Under the pieces are notes generated by a model. That model ran no database searches and was not told the origin of the DNA. It saw only the letters and a program-made list of their open reading frames with translations. Shown piece by piece: positions 36,605 through 48,781 of a stretch of DNA of 64,000 nt. Position 1 is the first letter of the stretch, and each line of letters starts with the position of its first letter. The translations under genes and the position numbers were made by a program. This DNA comes from Anaerosomatales bacterium (GTDB lineage: Bacteria; Actinomycetota; Coriobacteriia; Anaerosomatales; Anaerosomataceae): positions 101,401 to 165,400 of the forward strand of contig JASEEU010000004.1 of NCBI GenBank assembly GCA_030019445.1, in the 5' to 3' direction.

Positions 36605-38371
36605 CTAGATGCCCATCGCCGCCGCGGTCTCGGGCACGAAGTCGTAGACCGAGTCCAGATCCTCGTCGGAGACGGTGAAGACGACGTCGAGCGGCGGGAG
36701 CGCGTCGGTCTTGAAGAACTCGGGCAGCCGGTCGTCGGCCGCGGTGAAGCCGGCCCGCTGGTTGAAGATGCGCTCGTAGGTGAGCGTCTCCTTGCCGAGC
36801 TGCATGAGCGCGTCCACGTCCCACGCGTCACCGGTGTGCGCTGCGGCCATCTCGTGGATCGCGGCGAACGCCTCGGGGATGTCGAGCACGGGGAACGCCA
36901 CGAAGATGCAGAAGCCGAGCGAGTCGAGCATCGCGGTCGCGATCTGCAGGTTCTTGGAGAGCTCCGCCTGGCCTTCCGAGGTCAGCGGGTCGATATAGCC
37001 CCCGACCTTGAGGATGTTGGTGGCTACGCTGTAGCCCGCGGTGTGGTCCGCGCCCATCGTCGAGGTGGCGTACGTGACGCCGATGCCCTGGACGGCGCGC
37101 GGGTCATACGCCGGTAGCGCCTGGTGCTTGACCACGGGGATGCGCTTCACACCGAACTTGATGCCGGTCGCCTCGGCGCCGTCCCAGATGACCCGCATCT
37201 CGGGGTCATCGAGCCCCGCGTTGAGCGCCTTGAGCGCGGCAGAGCCGTCGCCGAACGCGATCGCGCCGGAGTCCATGTAGACGGCCAGCGTCGCGCCCAT
37301 CTCGATGGTGTCGAGGCCGAGCTCGCCGCACGCGCGGTCGAGGTCGGCGATCGCATCGAGGTCGCTGATGCCGCAGTCCGCGCCCATCGACCAGGCGGTC
37401 TCGTACTCCGGGCCCTTGGTCTTGTAGTGGCCGTCTTTGTCGACCCAGTAGCGCGAGCACTGGATCACGCAGCCGGTGTGGCAGCCGTGCTGCGCGTTGC
37501 CCCCGCGCTCGAGGATGGTGTCACGCTGGCGCTCGCCGCCGATATCGTCCGCGCTCTCGAACGAGCCCTCCGAGAAGTTCCGCGTCGGCAGGCCGCCCGC
37601 CTCGGACAGGATGTTGGTGAGCACGTTGGTGCCGTACGTCGGCAGCGCCTGCCCGGAGACCGCGTGCTCCTTCATCGCGGCTGCGAACCGCTTCATCGCG
37701 GCGTTGAACGCCTCCTTGTCGGCGTGGTCGAGGTAGCCGAGCCCCTTGTCGGAGACGACGACGGCCTTGAGCCCCTTGGAACCCATGACCGCACCGAGCC
37801 CGCCTCGGCCGGCGAAGCGGTTCGGGTAGCCCTTGGGGTCGGAGACCGCGATGGCCGCCGCACGAGCGCCCATCTCGCCGGCGGGGCCGATCGTGATGGT
37901 GGCGTAGCGGTCGTCATCGGCGCGCATCTCGGCGATGCGGTCGCTGAGCGCGTAGTTCGTGAGTCCCTTCCAGTCGTCGACACGCTCCAGGCGCGCCTCG
38001 CCGCCGGACTCGATGACGAGCATGTAGAGCCCGTCGTCCGCCGGCTTGCCCGTCACGACGATCGCGGCGATCCCGTTGCGCGCGAGCGCATGAGCGGCCT
38101 GCCCGCCGGAGTTCGATTCCTTGATGCCCCCGGTGAGCGGGCTCTTGGCGCCGATCGAGATACGGCCGCCGTTGGGGGCGGTCGTCCCGCCGAGCAGTCC
38201 GGGCGAGATCACGAGCACGTTGTCCGGGCCGAGGGGATCAGCGTCGGCCGGCACTTCCGAGAAGATCACGGCGTCGGTGAGCGCCCGCCCTCCGTAGCGT
38301 GCCCAGGCCTCGGGCAGCGGCTGTCGTTCGATGGTACCCGACGACATGTCCACACGTAGCAGTTCTCTCAT
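36605..38371 (-). CDS. aor: Aldehyde ferredoxin oxidoreductase (tungsten/molybdenum)
   Basis: The protein has 588 residues. It oxidises aldehydes to acids (or reduces acids) with ferredoxin, using a bis-pterin metal site and one [4Fe-4S] cluster. Cluster ligands appear as CHTGCVIQC near residue 295, with the fourth Cys in DSLGFCIFV. Further motifs are ISIGAKSPLTGG, GRGGLGAVMGSKGLKA and GPEYETAWSMG. The ATG at 38369-38371 has GGGAGGT upstream. It is probably the first gene of an operon with the MoaD- and ThiF-like genes. Confidence 0.93.
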   Translation of the reverse strand: MRELLRVDMSSGTIERQPLPEAWARYGGRALTDAVIFSEVPADADPLGPDNVLVISPGLLGGTTAPNGGRISIGAKSPLTGGIKESNSGGQAAHALARNGIAAIVVTGKPADDGLYMLVIESGGEARLERVDDWKGLTNYALSDRIAEMRADDDRYATITIGPAGEMGARAAAIAVSDPKGYPNRFAGRGGLGAVMGSKGLKAVVVSDKGLGYLDHADKEAFNAAMKRFAAAMKEHAVSGQALPTYGTNVLTNILSEAGGLPTRNFSEGSFESADDIGGERQRDTILERGGNAQHGCHTGCVIQCSRYWVDKDGHYKTKGPEYETAWSMGADCGISDLDAIADLDRACGELGLDTIEMGATLAVYMDSGAIAFGDGSAALKALNAGLDDPEMRVIWDGAEATGIKFGVKRIPVVKHQALPAYDPRAVQGIGVTYATSTMGADHTAGYSVATNILKVGGYIDPLTSEGQAELSKNLQIATAMLDSLGFCIFVAFPVLDIPEAFAAIHEMAAAHTGDAWDVDALMQLGKETLTYERIFNQRAGFTAADDRLPEFFKTDALPPLDVVFTVSDEDLDSVYDFVPETAAAMGI

Positions 38372-38534
38372 AGCGACCTCCCTTTCCGTCCCCGGGGAAC
38401 GCGCCGGATCGCCGGCACGCGCAACGGACCTCCATCCATTGTGCATACCCGTTGCCACGTAGTCGAATACCGATTCCCGGCGTGATTCGAGTGGTTGCGG
38501 CGTCCGGACGGGGAGACGCAGGGAAGACGAGGGG

Positions 38535-40193
38535 TCAGCCCTCGACCCGCGCGGTCCCGGTCGGCTCGGCGAAACTGAATCGACGGCCTTCGGTCTTGGC
38601 CGCGTACATCGCCATGTCCGCCGCGTGCATGAGCTCGCTGAAGCTGCGACCGCACTCCGGGTAGAACGCGATCCCGATGCTGAGGTCGATGTCGATCGCG
38701 CCGCGCGAGGTCGCCGCGGGCTCGGCCATCACGTCGAGGATCTTGCGCGCCACGAGCTCGACCGCCTCGGGCGAAGGGGTCTGCGGCAGCAGGATCGTGA
38801 ACTCGTCGCCGCCGAGGCGCGCGACGGTGTCGGACTTCCGGACGCAGTCGACGAGCCGGCGGGCGACCTCGGCCAGCAGCTCGTCGCCGGCCGTGTGCCC
38901 GAGCGTGTCGTTGACCGCCTTGAAGTCGTCGAGGTCCATGAACATGACGGCGAACGTCGCTTCCTCCCGCTCGGCCCGGTGGATGGCCACCGCGAGACGG
39001 TCGTCGAAGAGCGCGCGATTGGGCAAGCCGGTGAGGATGTCGTAGTACGCCATGTGACGGATGGTCTCCTCGGCCTCCTTCCGCGCGCTGATATCGTGCG
39101 CTACGGCCTGCACTGCGGGCCTGCCGTGGTAGGTGAGCGGTGTCGCGGCGATCTCCACGTGCATGAGGCTGCCGTCGACGCGCTTCATGCGCACCTCGGT
39201 CGCTCCCACCGCCTCGCGCTCCAGCGTGGTGCGACGGATGCGCGACGCCGCGAGCTCGTGGTCGTCGGGGTGCACGAGCTCCATCACGTGTCCGCCGAGA
39301 AGGTCCTCCGGCCCGTCGTAGCCGAGCATCCGCGCGCCCTGGGGGTTGATGAACGCGATGACTCCCTCGATGTGGACGAGGATGAGGTCAGGGGAGAGCT
39401 CGACGAGGCGGCGGAAGCGCTCCTCGGACTCGCGCAGGAGCTTCTCGGCGTTCTTGCGCTCGGCCACCTCGGCCTTCAGGTCGCGGTTCGCCTGCTCGAG
39501 CTCGGCGGTCCGCTCGCGAACGCGGTCTTCCAGGCGCTCGCTGTACTCCTGGAGCGAGAACTCGGCGCGCTTGATCTCGGAGATGTCGCGCGTGACCGCT
39601 GCCACCGACTCCGCGCTGCCGCTCTCGCCGGGGATGGGGTACCAGGTCTGCTCGAGCCACTGGTCGTCGCCGTCGGGGCGAACCCTGCGCCGGACCGCGA
39701 CGGCGGTGGCCTCGGTCCTCAGGACGTAGCGGACCCGGCAGCCGTCGCACGGGTCGTCGGAACCCTGGAGCGCCGTGTGACACAGCGCGCCGATGACGGC
39801 CTCCGGCTCCACGCCGAAGATGTCGGCGACGCGGCTGTTGGCGTAGCGCACGTGGAAGTCGGGGTCCACCACGAGTATCGCGTCGGGGCTGTGGTCGTAG
39901 ACGAGCCCGAGCTTCATGCGCTCGTGCGCAAGCTCGCGCTCGGTGTGCTCGTGGTGCTTGAGCAGCCGCCGCGTGTACGCGATGCTCGCGAGCACGAGGG
40001 CGATGGCGAGCACGCGTGAGGCGATCGCCGGCGCGTTGGGGGTGAGGAGCTGCGCGAGGAGGCCGCCCGGCTCGCCGTGGAGGAATGCGCGGAGCGTAGA
40101 ATCACCGACCCAGACGACGATGACGGCTCCCGCTCCCACGGCGATGAGGGGCGGCACGACATGCGCACTGCCCGATGTGCCCTGCTGGCGCAT
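38535..40193 (-). CDS. Membrane diguanylate cyclase with two PAS domains
   Basis: The protein has 552 residues. An N-terminal membrane segment pair (about 13-75, with a basic stretch TRRLLKHHEH), a PAS domain (about 98-220, FHVRYANSRVADIFGVEPE), a coiled coil (about 220-260), a second PAS (about 262-380) and a GGDEF domain (about 390-545) with active-site LGGDEFTILL. It makes cyclic-di-GMP from GTP. There is no EAL domain. The I-site RxxD is not evident upstream of GGDEF. The gene is monocistronic. Confidence 0.9.
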   Translation of the reverse strand: MRQQGTSGSAHVVPPLIAVGAGAVIVVWVGDSTLRAFLHGEPGGLLAQLLTPNAPAIASRVLAIALVLASIAYTRRLLKHHEHTERELAHERMKLGLVYDHSPDAILVVDPDFHVRYANSRVADIFGVEPEAVIGALCHTALQGSDDPCDGCRVRYVLRTEATAVAVRRRVRPDGDDQWLEQTWYPIPGESGSAESVAAVTRDISEIKRAEFSLQEYSERLEDRVRERTAELEQANRDLKAEVAERKNAEKLLRESEERFRRLVELSPDLILVHIEGVIAFINPQGARMLGYDGPEDLLGGHVMELVHPDDHELAASRIRRTTLEREAVGATEVRMKRVDGSLMHVEIAATPLTYHGRPAVQAVAHDISARKEAEETIRHMAYYDILTGLPNRALFDDRLAVAIHRAEREEATFAVMFMDLDDFKAVNDTLGHTAGDELLAEVARRLVDCVRKSDTVARLGGDEFTILLPQTPSPEAVELVARKILDVMAEPAATSRGAIDIDLSIGIAFYPECGRSFSELMHAADMAMYAAKTEGRRFSFAEPTGTARVEG

Positions 40194-40344
40194 CTCGGTC
40201 CCCCATCTCGGCAGCCAGCACGTTCCCCGGTTGGATTAAGGTTACCTCATCAACTGCCGTTTGTATCGGTATGTCGCGTGCCGGAGGTTAGCGGAAGCCG
40301 CGCCGCGCGGGTCTTCGCATGGGGCCGTACGCGCCGTGCCACGG

Positions 40345-40353
40345 TGGTACAAT
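40345..40353 (+). promoter_or_regulatory. Extended -10 promoter of lpdA
   Basis: TGgTACAAT sits 37 nt before the lpdA ATG. The -35 is poor, as is normal for an extended -10 promoter. The leader carries a GGAGGT Shine-Dalgarno. Confidence 0.55.
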
Positions 40354-40389
40354 CGTCGGACTCGTTGACCCTGTCTCGTGGAGGTCGCT

Positions 40390-41784
40390 ATGCACATCAT
40401 CGTGCTCGGGGGCGGACCGGGCGGACACGCGGCGGCATTCGAGGCGGCACGCCTCGGCGCCGACGTGACGCTCGTGGAGCGCGACCGTCTCGGCGGGACG
40501 TGCCTGAACTGGGGCTGCATCCCCACCAAGACGATCCTGCGCTCGGCGCACATCGTCGCCGACACCCGCAACGCCCGGAAGTTCGGGTTGAACGCCGCTG
40601 TGGCGAGCGTCGACGTGGAGGCGCTGCGCGCCCGCAAGGAGGGAGTCGTCGACGAGCTCGTCGGGCAGGTCGAGGGAACCGCGCGTCGGCTCAAGGTACG
40701 GGTCGTCGAGGGGGAGGGCGTGCTCGCCGATCCGCGGAGCGTGCGTGTGACCCGCGCCGACGGTGGCGTGGAGACCGTCACCGGTGATGCCGTGATCCTC
40801 GCCACCGGCTCGGTCGTCTTCAAGCTCCCGTCGATCGACCACGAGATGCCCGGCGTCTGGACGAGCGACGACGCCGTCTCGCTCGTGGACATCCCCAAGG
40901 ACATCGTCATCATCGGCGGAGGCGTCATCGGCCTGGAATTCGCGTGCGCATACGCGGCGTTCGGCAGCCGCGTCGCCGTCGTCGAGCTCATGGAGCAGGT
41001 CCTGCCCGGCAACGACCGCCGCGTGGTGAAGCAGACGCAGGCATCGCTCGAGGCGATGGGCGTCGAGTTCTATCTGGGAGACGCCGTCGAGCGTGTGGAG
41101 CGCGCCGGCGAGCGGATGTCGAGCACCCTGCGCAGCGGCACGACGCTCGAGAGCGATGTCGTCATGAGCGCGGTCGGCCGCGTGCCCAACTCGGCGGGCT
41201 TCGGCTTCGAGGAGGCGGGGATCGAGCTCGACCGGCGCGCCGTGAAGGTGGACGCTGACTTCCGCACGAGCGTGGAGGGCGTCTACGCGGTCGGCGACCT
41301 CATCGGCGGCATGATGCTCGCGCATGTGGCCGAGGAGGAAGGCGTCATCGCCGCGCGCAACGCGGTGGCTGAGCTCTCGACCGTCGGCGCGGAGGCGCAG
41401 CTTGAGAGCGTGCGCTACGACTGCATCCCCGCGTGCGTCTACACGTTCCCCAACGTGGCGGTCGTGGGCTCTTCGCGCGATGCGGCCAAGGAGCGCGGCA
41501 TCGACGCCGTGCAGGCCGTCGCCAAGTTCGCTGCCAACGGCAAGGCGCTCGGGGAGGGCGAGGCCGAGGGCTTCGTGCAGGTGGTGGCCGAGAAGGGCAG
41601 CGGTCGCATCATCGGATGCCAGATCGTCGGCCCGCACGCCGTCGAGACGATCCACGAGGTCGCGCTCGCGATGCGCGAGGACCTCACGGTGCTCGAGGTG
41701 GCCGAGATGGTGCATGCGCACCCGACCGTCTCGGAAGTGATCAAGATGGCCTGCCGCGACGCGGCCGGCAAGTGCGGCTGCTGA
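40390..41784 (+). CDS. lpdA: Dihydrolipoyl dehydrogenase
   Basis: The protein has 464 residues. The FAD site GGGPGGHAAAFEAARLG, the redox disulfide GGTCLNWGCIPTK, the NAD site IIGGGVIGLEF and the C-terminal catalytic HAHPTVSE are all present. It reoxidises dihydrolipoamide on 2-oxoacid dehydrogenase or glycine cleavage complexes. The start MHIIVLGGG at 40390 has GGAGGT upstream. lipA follows after 4 nt. The E1/E2 partners are not in the window. Confidence 0.95.
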   Translation: MHIIVLGGGPGGHAAAFEAARLGADVTLVERDRLGGTCLNWGCIPTKTILRSAHIVADTRNARKFGLNAAVASVDVEALRARKEGVVDELVGQVEGTARRLKVRVVEGEGVLADPRSVRVTRADGGVETVTGDAVILATGSVVFKLPSIDHEMPGVWTSDDAVSLVDIPKDIVIIGGGVIGLEFACAYAAFGSRVAVVELMEQVLPGNDRRVVKQTQASLEAMGVEFYLGDAVERVERAGERMSSTLRSGTTLESDVVMSAVGRVPNSAGFGFEEAGIELDRRAVKVDADFRTSVEGVYAVGDLIGGMMLAHVAEEEGVIAARNAVAELSTVGAEAQLESVRYDCIPACVYTFPNVAVVGSSRDAAKERGIDAVQAVAKFAANGKALGEGEAEGFVQVVAEKGSGRIIGCQIVGPHAVETIHEVALAMREDLTVLEVAEMVHAHPTVSEVIKMACRDAAGKCGC

Positions 41785-41788
41785 CACC

Positions 41789-42682
41789 GTGGCCCGGTAC
41801 CGGCACGGTGAGACGGGCGCGACGGCGCGGCTTCCCGAATGGATGCGCCGCCCCATCGCGCGTGAGGGCTCCTACGAGACCGTGAAGCAGTTGATGGAGC
41901 GGCTCGAGCTGCACACGGTCTGCGACTCGGCCCGTTGCCCCAATCGAGGAGAGTGCTACAGCAGCGGCACGGCCACGTTCCTCGTGGCCGGCGACGTCTG
42001 CACGCGCGGATGCCGCTTCTGCGCCGTCGATGGCGGGGCGCCTGCCCCGCTCGACCCCGGAGAGCCCGCGCACATCGCCGAGGCGGTGCTGGCGATGCGG
42101 CTCAAGCACGCGGTCGTCACGATGGTGACCCGCGACGACCTTCCCGACGGCGGCGCGGCGCACGTGGTCGCCGTCATCTCCGCGATCCGCGAGGTCTCGC
42201 CGGGCACGCGGGTCGAGGTGCTCGTAAGCGACTTCGGCGGCGACCTCGGGGCGGTCGACGCGGTGTCGGGCGCCGGCCCCGACGTCTTCAACCACAACAT
42301 CGAGACGGTGCCCCGTCTCTACGGTCAGGTGCGGCCGGGGGCGGAGTATCAACGGAGCCTTGACGTGCTCGCTCACGTCGCGCGCTCCCGCGCCGGCATG
42401 CCACTCAAGTCCGGTCTCATGGTCGGCCTGGGGGAGACGCCCGCCGAGGTGGAAACGGTGCTGCGCGACCTGCGGGAGGCCGGATGCACGCTCGTCACCA
42501 TCGGGCAGTACCTGCGGCCGGGCGCCCGTCATCTGCCGGTGGCCGAGTTCGTGTCGCCCGAGACGTTCGATCGCTATGCGCGCCTGGCCGAGGAGCTCGG
42601 CTTCACGGGTGTCGCGAGCGCGCCGTTCGTGCGCAGCAGCTATCACGCAGGTGAGATGGCGGACGGGGAAGCGTCGGTCTAG
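41789..42682 (+). CDS. lipA: Lipoyl synthase
   Basis: The protein has 297 residues. The auxiliary cluster motif CDSARCPNRGEC (CX4CX5C), the radical-SAM motif CTRGCRFC and the C-terminal RSSYHAGE are all present. It inserts two sulfurs into octanoyl chains on E2 or H proteins. GTG start at 41789 lies 4 nt after lpdA, so the two form an operon for lipoamide-dependent enzymes. The 3' end overlaps the convergent cyclase gene by 4 nt. Confidence 0.96.
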   Translation: MARYRHGETGATARLPEWMRRPIAREGSYETVKQLMERLELHTVCDSARCPNRGECYSSGTATFLVAGDVCTRGCRFCAVDGGAPAPLDPGEPAHIAEAVLAMRLKHAVVTMVTRDDLPDGGAAHVVAVISAIREVSPGTRVEVLVSDFGGDLGAVDAVSGAGPDVFNHNIETVPRLYGQVRPGAEYQRSLDVLAHVARSRAGMPLKSGLMVGLGETPAEVETVLRDLREAGCTLVTIGQYLRPGARHLPVAEFVSPETFDRYARLAEELGFTGVASAPFVRSSYHAGEMADGEASV

Positions 42683-43728
42683 GTGCCCGTACGGCCGAGC
42701 ACGATGGGGTCGGCGGCGCGGTCGCGGCCGGCCTGCTTGGCCGAGTAAAGCCCCTGGTCGGCGGTCGCGAGCAGACGATCGATGCTGCGCGGAAGCGACC
42801 CCGCGTCATCCGCGGCGACGACGCCGCCGATTGACACGCTGAGCGACAGGCGCGTGCCGTCGGGACCGATGAGCTCGATGGCACGAACCGTCTGGAGTAT
42901 GCGGTCGGTGAGCAGGCAGTACTCGTCGGCGTCCGTCTCCGGAGCGATCACCGCGAACTCGTCGCCCCCGTAGCGCACGACGAGGTCGGACGCGCGGATG
43001 GCGCGGCTGACGCCCTGGGCGATCGCCTCGAGCGCCGCGTCGCCGGCGGCATGGCCGTGCTCGTCGTTGAGCTCCTTGAAGCGGTCGACGTCGACGAGCA
43101 GCACCGCGAGCGGTCGTCCGTAGCGGGCCGACCACGCCGCCCACTGAGGCAGGTGCGTGTCGAGCGCGCGCCGGTTATGGATGCCGGTAAGCGGGTCGCG
43201 GGTGGCGAACACGGCGAGCCGAAGGTTGTCGCGCCACGTGCGTGAGAGGATGCTCGCGAGGAACGCAGGGAGGGTGTCTCCCGCATAGTGCCGCTCGATC
43301 GCCTCCACGAGCCGCTGCAGGTGGCGGTCGTACGCCTGGTGTCGCTGCTCCGCTCGGCCTGGCTCGGTGAGGTCGATGAGCTCGCCGAAGATCGGGTCGA
43401 TCATGAAGAACTCGATGCGAGCGGCGAGCGCGAGCATCGCCTGAGGCTCGCAGTCGGTGAAGTCGGATGGCAGAAGCTGCCGCAGTTCGAGCTCGAGCGA
43501 CTCGAGCCGCGCCGCCAGCCCCGCGGTGTCGTTGACCACGTCGGGGAGCAGGCCCTCCTCCCAGGCGCGCAGGAGGTCACGCCACCACGCGACGTGGGAG
43601 CCTTCCTCTCGCGACATGACGCGGAGCGTCTCGGCCAGCTCCGGATCGTCGCACACCGCCGCCATCGACGCGTAGGTCTGCTCGGCGAGCGTGTCCATCG
43701 CAACGCAGTGCTCGAGGATCTCCCGCAT
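42679..43728 (-). CDS. Diguanylate cyclase with N-terminal ferritin-like diiron domain
   Basis: The protein has 349 residues. The N-terminal 150 residues are helical with the spaced ligands E16, E42xxH45, E105 and E127xxH130, exactly the two-site pattern of ferritin/rubrerythrin-type diiron four-helix bundles. The C-terminal part (about 180-340) is a GGDEF domain with VRYGGDEFAVI. A diiron site could sense oxygen, peroxide or iron and set cyclic-di-GMP output. The ATG at 43726-43728 has GGGAGG upstream, and longer starts run into the divergent gene. Confidence 0.85.
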   Translation of the reverse strand: MREILEHCVAMDTLAEQTYASMAAVCDDPELAETLRVMSREEGSHVAWWRDLLRAWEEGLLPDVVNDTAGLAARLESLELELRQLLPSDFTDCEPQAMLALAARIEFFMIDPIFGELIDLTEPGRAEQRHQAYDRHLQRLVEAIERHYAGDTLPAFLASILSRTWRDNLRLAVFATRDPLTGIHNRRALDTHLPQWAAWSARYGRPLAVLLVDVDRFKELNDEHGHAAGDAALEAIAQGVSRAIRASDLVVRYGGDEFAVIAPETDADEYCLLTDRILQTVRAIELIGPDGTRLSLSVSIGGVVAADDAGSLPRSIDRLLATADQGLYSAKQAGRDRAADPIVLGRTGT

Positions 43729-43770
43729 GCACGCCTCCCTCGTCTGACAAGAGCATATCCCAAATCCGGC

Positions 43771-43779
43771 TGCTAGGAT
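43771..43779 (+). promoter_or_regulatory. Extended -10 element, predicted leaderless start of UPF0280 gene
   Basis: TGcTAGGAT is followed by 6 nt and the ATG at 43786, with no Shine-Dalgarno in between, so transcription should start at or next to the ATG. Confidence 0.55.
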
Positions 43780-43785
43780 TGGCGC

Positions 43786-44574
43786 ATGGCATACGAACCA
43801 CGCACGTATCGGCATACGGTCAGCGCCTCGGGGCTCCAGACGTTTCAGGTCGTGCGTCGGGAGACCGACCTGCAGATCAGCGCCGTGCGCGATCTGACGT
43901 CGGAGGCGGTCGAGCTCGTGGATGCGCTCCGTGCCGACCTGGAGCGCTACATCGGGCGCGTGCCGCGTTTCGCCGAGAGCTACGCGCCGCTCGATGTGGA
44001 GCCCGGCGCATCCGAGATCGTGCGCGCGATGGCCGCGGCCGCGCAGGCGGCGGGCGTGGGACCGATGGCGGCGGTGGCGGGCGCGATCGCCGAGCGCGTC
44101 GCGCGCGGGCTGGCCGAGAAGAGCCCCGACGTCATCGTGGAGAACGGCGGGGACCTGTACATGATGGGCGCTCACCCGAGAACGGTCGCGCTCTGGGCCG
44201 GCACGTCCCCGCTCTCGGGGCGGGTGGGGATCGCGTTCGACGCCGATCGGATGCCGATCGCGGTGTGCACCTCCTCGGGGACCATCGGGCACAGCCAGTC
44301 GTTCGGCCGCGCCGACACCGTGACGGTCATCGCCCGCGATGGCGCGCTTGCGGACGCCGTGGCGACCGCGCTCGCCAACAGGGTGCGGGATGCCGGGGAC
44401 GTCTCGGCCATCCTGCGGCACGCCGAGGGCATCGAGGGCGTCTCGGGCGTCGTGGTCATCCTCGGCGATCATCTCGGCGCATGGGGCGATGTGCGCCTCA
44501 CGCGCGTGGAGGAAGATACAATACGACCCGGTACGCCGAGCGCTGAGAGGGGCAACCGTGGACAGCATCGATGA
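43786..44574 (+). CDS. UPF0280 family protein (ApbE-like)
   Basis: The protein has 262 residues. TDLQISAVRDL, MAAVAGAIAERVARGL, DVIVENGGDLYMMG and CTSSGTIGHSQSFGRADTVTV identify UPF0280, a relative of the flavin transferase ApbE. Its role is unproven. From memory it often neighbours HcyBio genes in archaea and anaerobes, so a link to homocysteine metabolism is possible. It overlaps the DUF2469 gene by 17 nt. Confidence 0.87.
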   Translation: MAYEPRTYRHTVSASGLQTFQVVRRETDLQISAVRDLTSEAVELVDALRADLERYIGRVPRFAESYAPLDVEPGASEIVRAMAAAAQAAGVGPMAAVAGAIAERVARGLAEKSPDVIVENGGDLYMMGAHPRTVALWAGTSPLSGRVGIAFDADRMPIAVCTSSGTIGHSQSFGRADTVTVIARDGALADAVATALANRVRDAGDVSAILRHAEGIEGVSGVVVILGDHLGAWGDVRLTRVEEDTIRPGTPSAERGNRGQHR

Positions 44575-44851
44575 ACTGGATATGTTCGAGGCCGAGCGCC
44601 GGATGGCGCTCTACAACGAGTACCGTGACGCTGCGCGCGTCTTCACGTACTACATCGAGACCGAGCTGCGCGCGTATCTCGCCAACGACGTCGCGGTCGA
44701 GCCGGTGAACGGGCCCGGAGGCGTCTACTTCAAGGTCACGCTCACCGACGTGTGGATCTACGAGGCCGAACGGCTCAATCGCTTCGTGCCCGAGGCCGTC
44801 ATCTGGTCGGTGACCGACGTGCACGTCCAGAAGCTCAAGGCCGAGGAGTAG
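44558..44851 (+). CDS. DUF2469 family protein
   Basis: The protein has 97 residues. LDMFEAERRMALYNEYRD, FTYYIETELRAYLAND and VTLTDVWIYEAERLNRFV match DUF2469, a small actinobacterial family of unknown function. In many actinobacteria it stands near ribosomal or signal-recognition genes. The start is GTG at 44558, with GAGAGGGG before it, inside the UPF0280 end. It sits 6 nt ahead of ligA. Confidence 0.88.
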   Translation: MDSIDELDMFEAERRMALYNEYRDAARVFTYYIETELRAYLANDVAVEPVNGPGGVYFKVTLTDVWIYEAERLNRFVPEAVIWSVTDVHVQKLKAEE

Positions 44852-47684
<2,833 letters not shown>

Positions 47685-47688
<4 letters not shown>

Positions 47689-48707
47689 GCCCTCGGGCCA
47701 AGCTCCTCATCACGCCGCGGGCGTGCGACCGGTGCGGGCGCTGTCTTGCCGCCTGCCCTCACAACGCCGTCCGAGTGGGACGCGCCTACATCATGGTGGA
47801 CTGGGCGCGGTGCGACGGCTGCGCCAAGTGCGTGGCGGTCTGCGAACGGGGCGCGCTCGCCGCAGCCGACTCCGCGCGCGCGACGCCACGCGCCCGGAGC
47901 GCCTCCAGCAAGCCGACGCCCTCCGCCAGGCGGCCACGCTCCGGGACGGTCGCCGCGAAGCCGCGGGCGGCATCGGCTCGCGCGGGCGGCCGGCTCGCCG
48001 CGGGCGAGTGGAGCGTCCTGGAAGCTGTCGCCGCCATCTCCGTGACGTTCGCGGCGTTCATGGCCAAGGAGGTGGTGCTGCTCTCGGACGCTGTGCGCGG
48101 CTTGCCGGCCGACGTACAGGCGCCGGTGCGCGTGGGTGTCCTTGCGCTCTACTACATCATCCAGCTGGTGCTGCTCTCCTGGCTCGTGAGCCGCCGGGAC
48201 GAGGGGTTCGCCGAGGCGCTGCGTCTGCGTCGGCCGCGGGGCGGTTTCTTCCAGGCGATGCGCTCTGTCTGGCTCGTGGTGGCGGGGCTCCTCGCAACGC
48301 GCGCAGTCGCCACGGTCTACGGGCTCGTGACGCGCGAACTGGGCCTCACTCCCCAGGCGGGGACCGAGACGGTCACGCGGGTCTTCGGCACGCAGATCGG
48401 CGGCCTGCTCCTGGCGTTCGTCATGCTCGTCATCGTCGGCCCCTTCGTGGAGGAGCTCATCTTCCGCGGCGTGTGCATGCGCGGCCTGGAGTCTCGCATC
48501 GGCGCGTGGCCGGCGATCGCGGTGCAGGCGCTCGTCTTCGCCGCATTCCACCGGTCGTGGTGGCTGCTCTTCCCCATGACGGGTCTCGGCGTGGCGCTCG
48601 GCTGGCTCGCGCACGAGCGGGACAGCCTCTGGCCGGCTGTCGCCCTGCACGCGGCGTACAACGCCGTGTCGCTGCTGGCGGTGGCGTGGGTGCTTGTCTC
48701 GGCATGA
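47685..48707 (+). CDS. Ferredoxin-CPBP fusion: 2x[4Fe-4S] domain plus intramembrane protease
   Basis: The protein has 340 residues. The N-terminus has two ferredoxin motifs, CDRCGRCLAACP and CDGCAKCVAVCE (about 14-58). A Ser/Arg/Ala/Pro-rich linker (about 63-108) leads to five or more membrane helices with CPBP motifs EELIFRGVCMRG (near 257), AAFHRSWW and HAAYNAVSL. A ferredoxin joined to an intramembrane peptidase is an unusual arrangement. GTG start at 47685, overlapping the upstream CPBP gene. The reading frame is continuous, with no sign of frameshift. Confidence 0.85.
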
Positions 48708-48781
48708 GGTATGGCCGTCCGCGGAGAGCGCATGCTCCGCTATCATAGGACGCGTCCGTTCCACCGCGCCTGGAGGACCGT

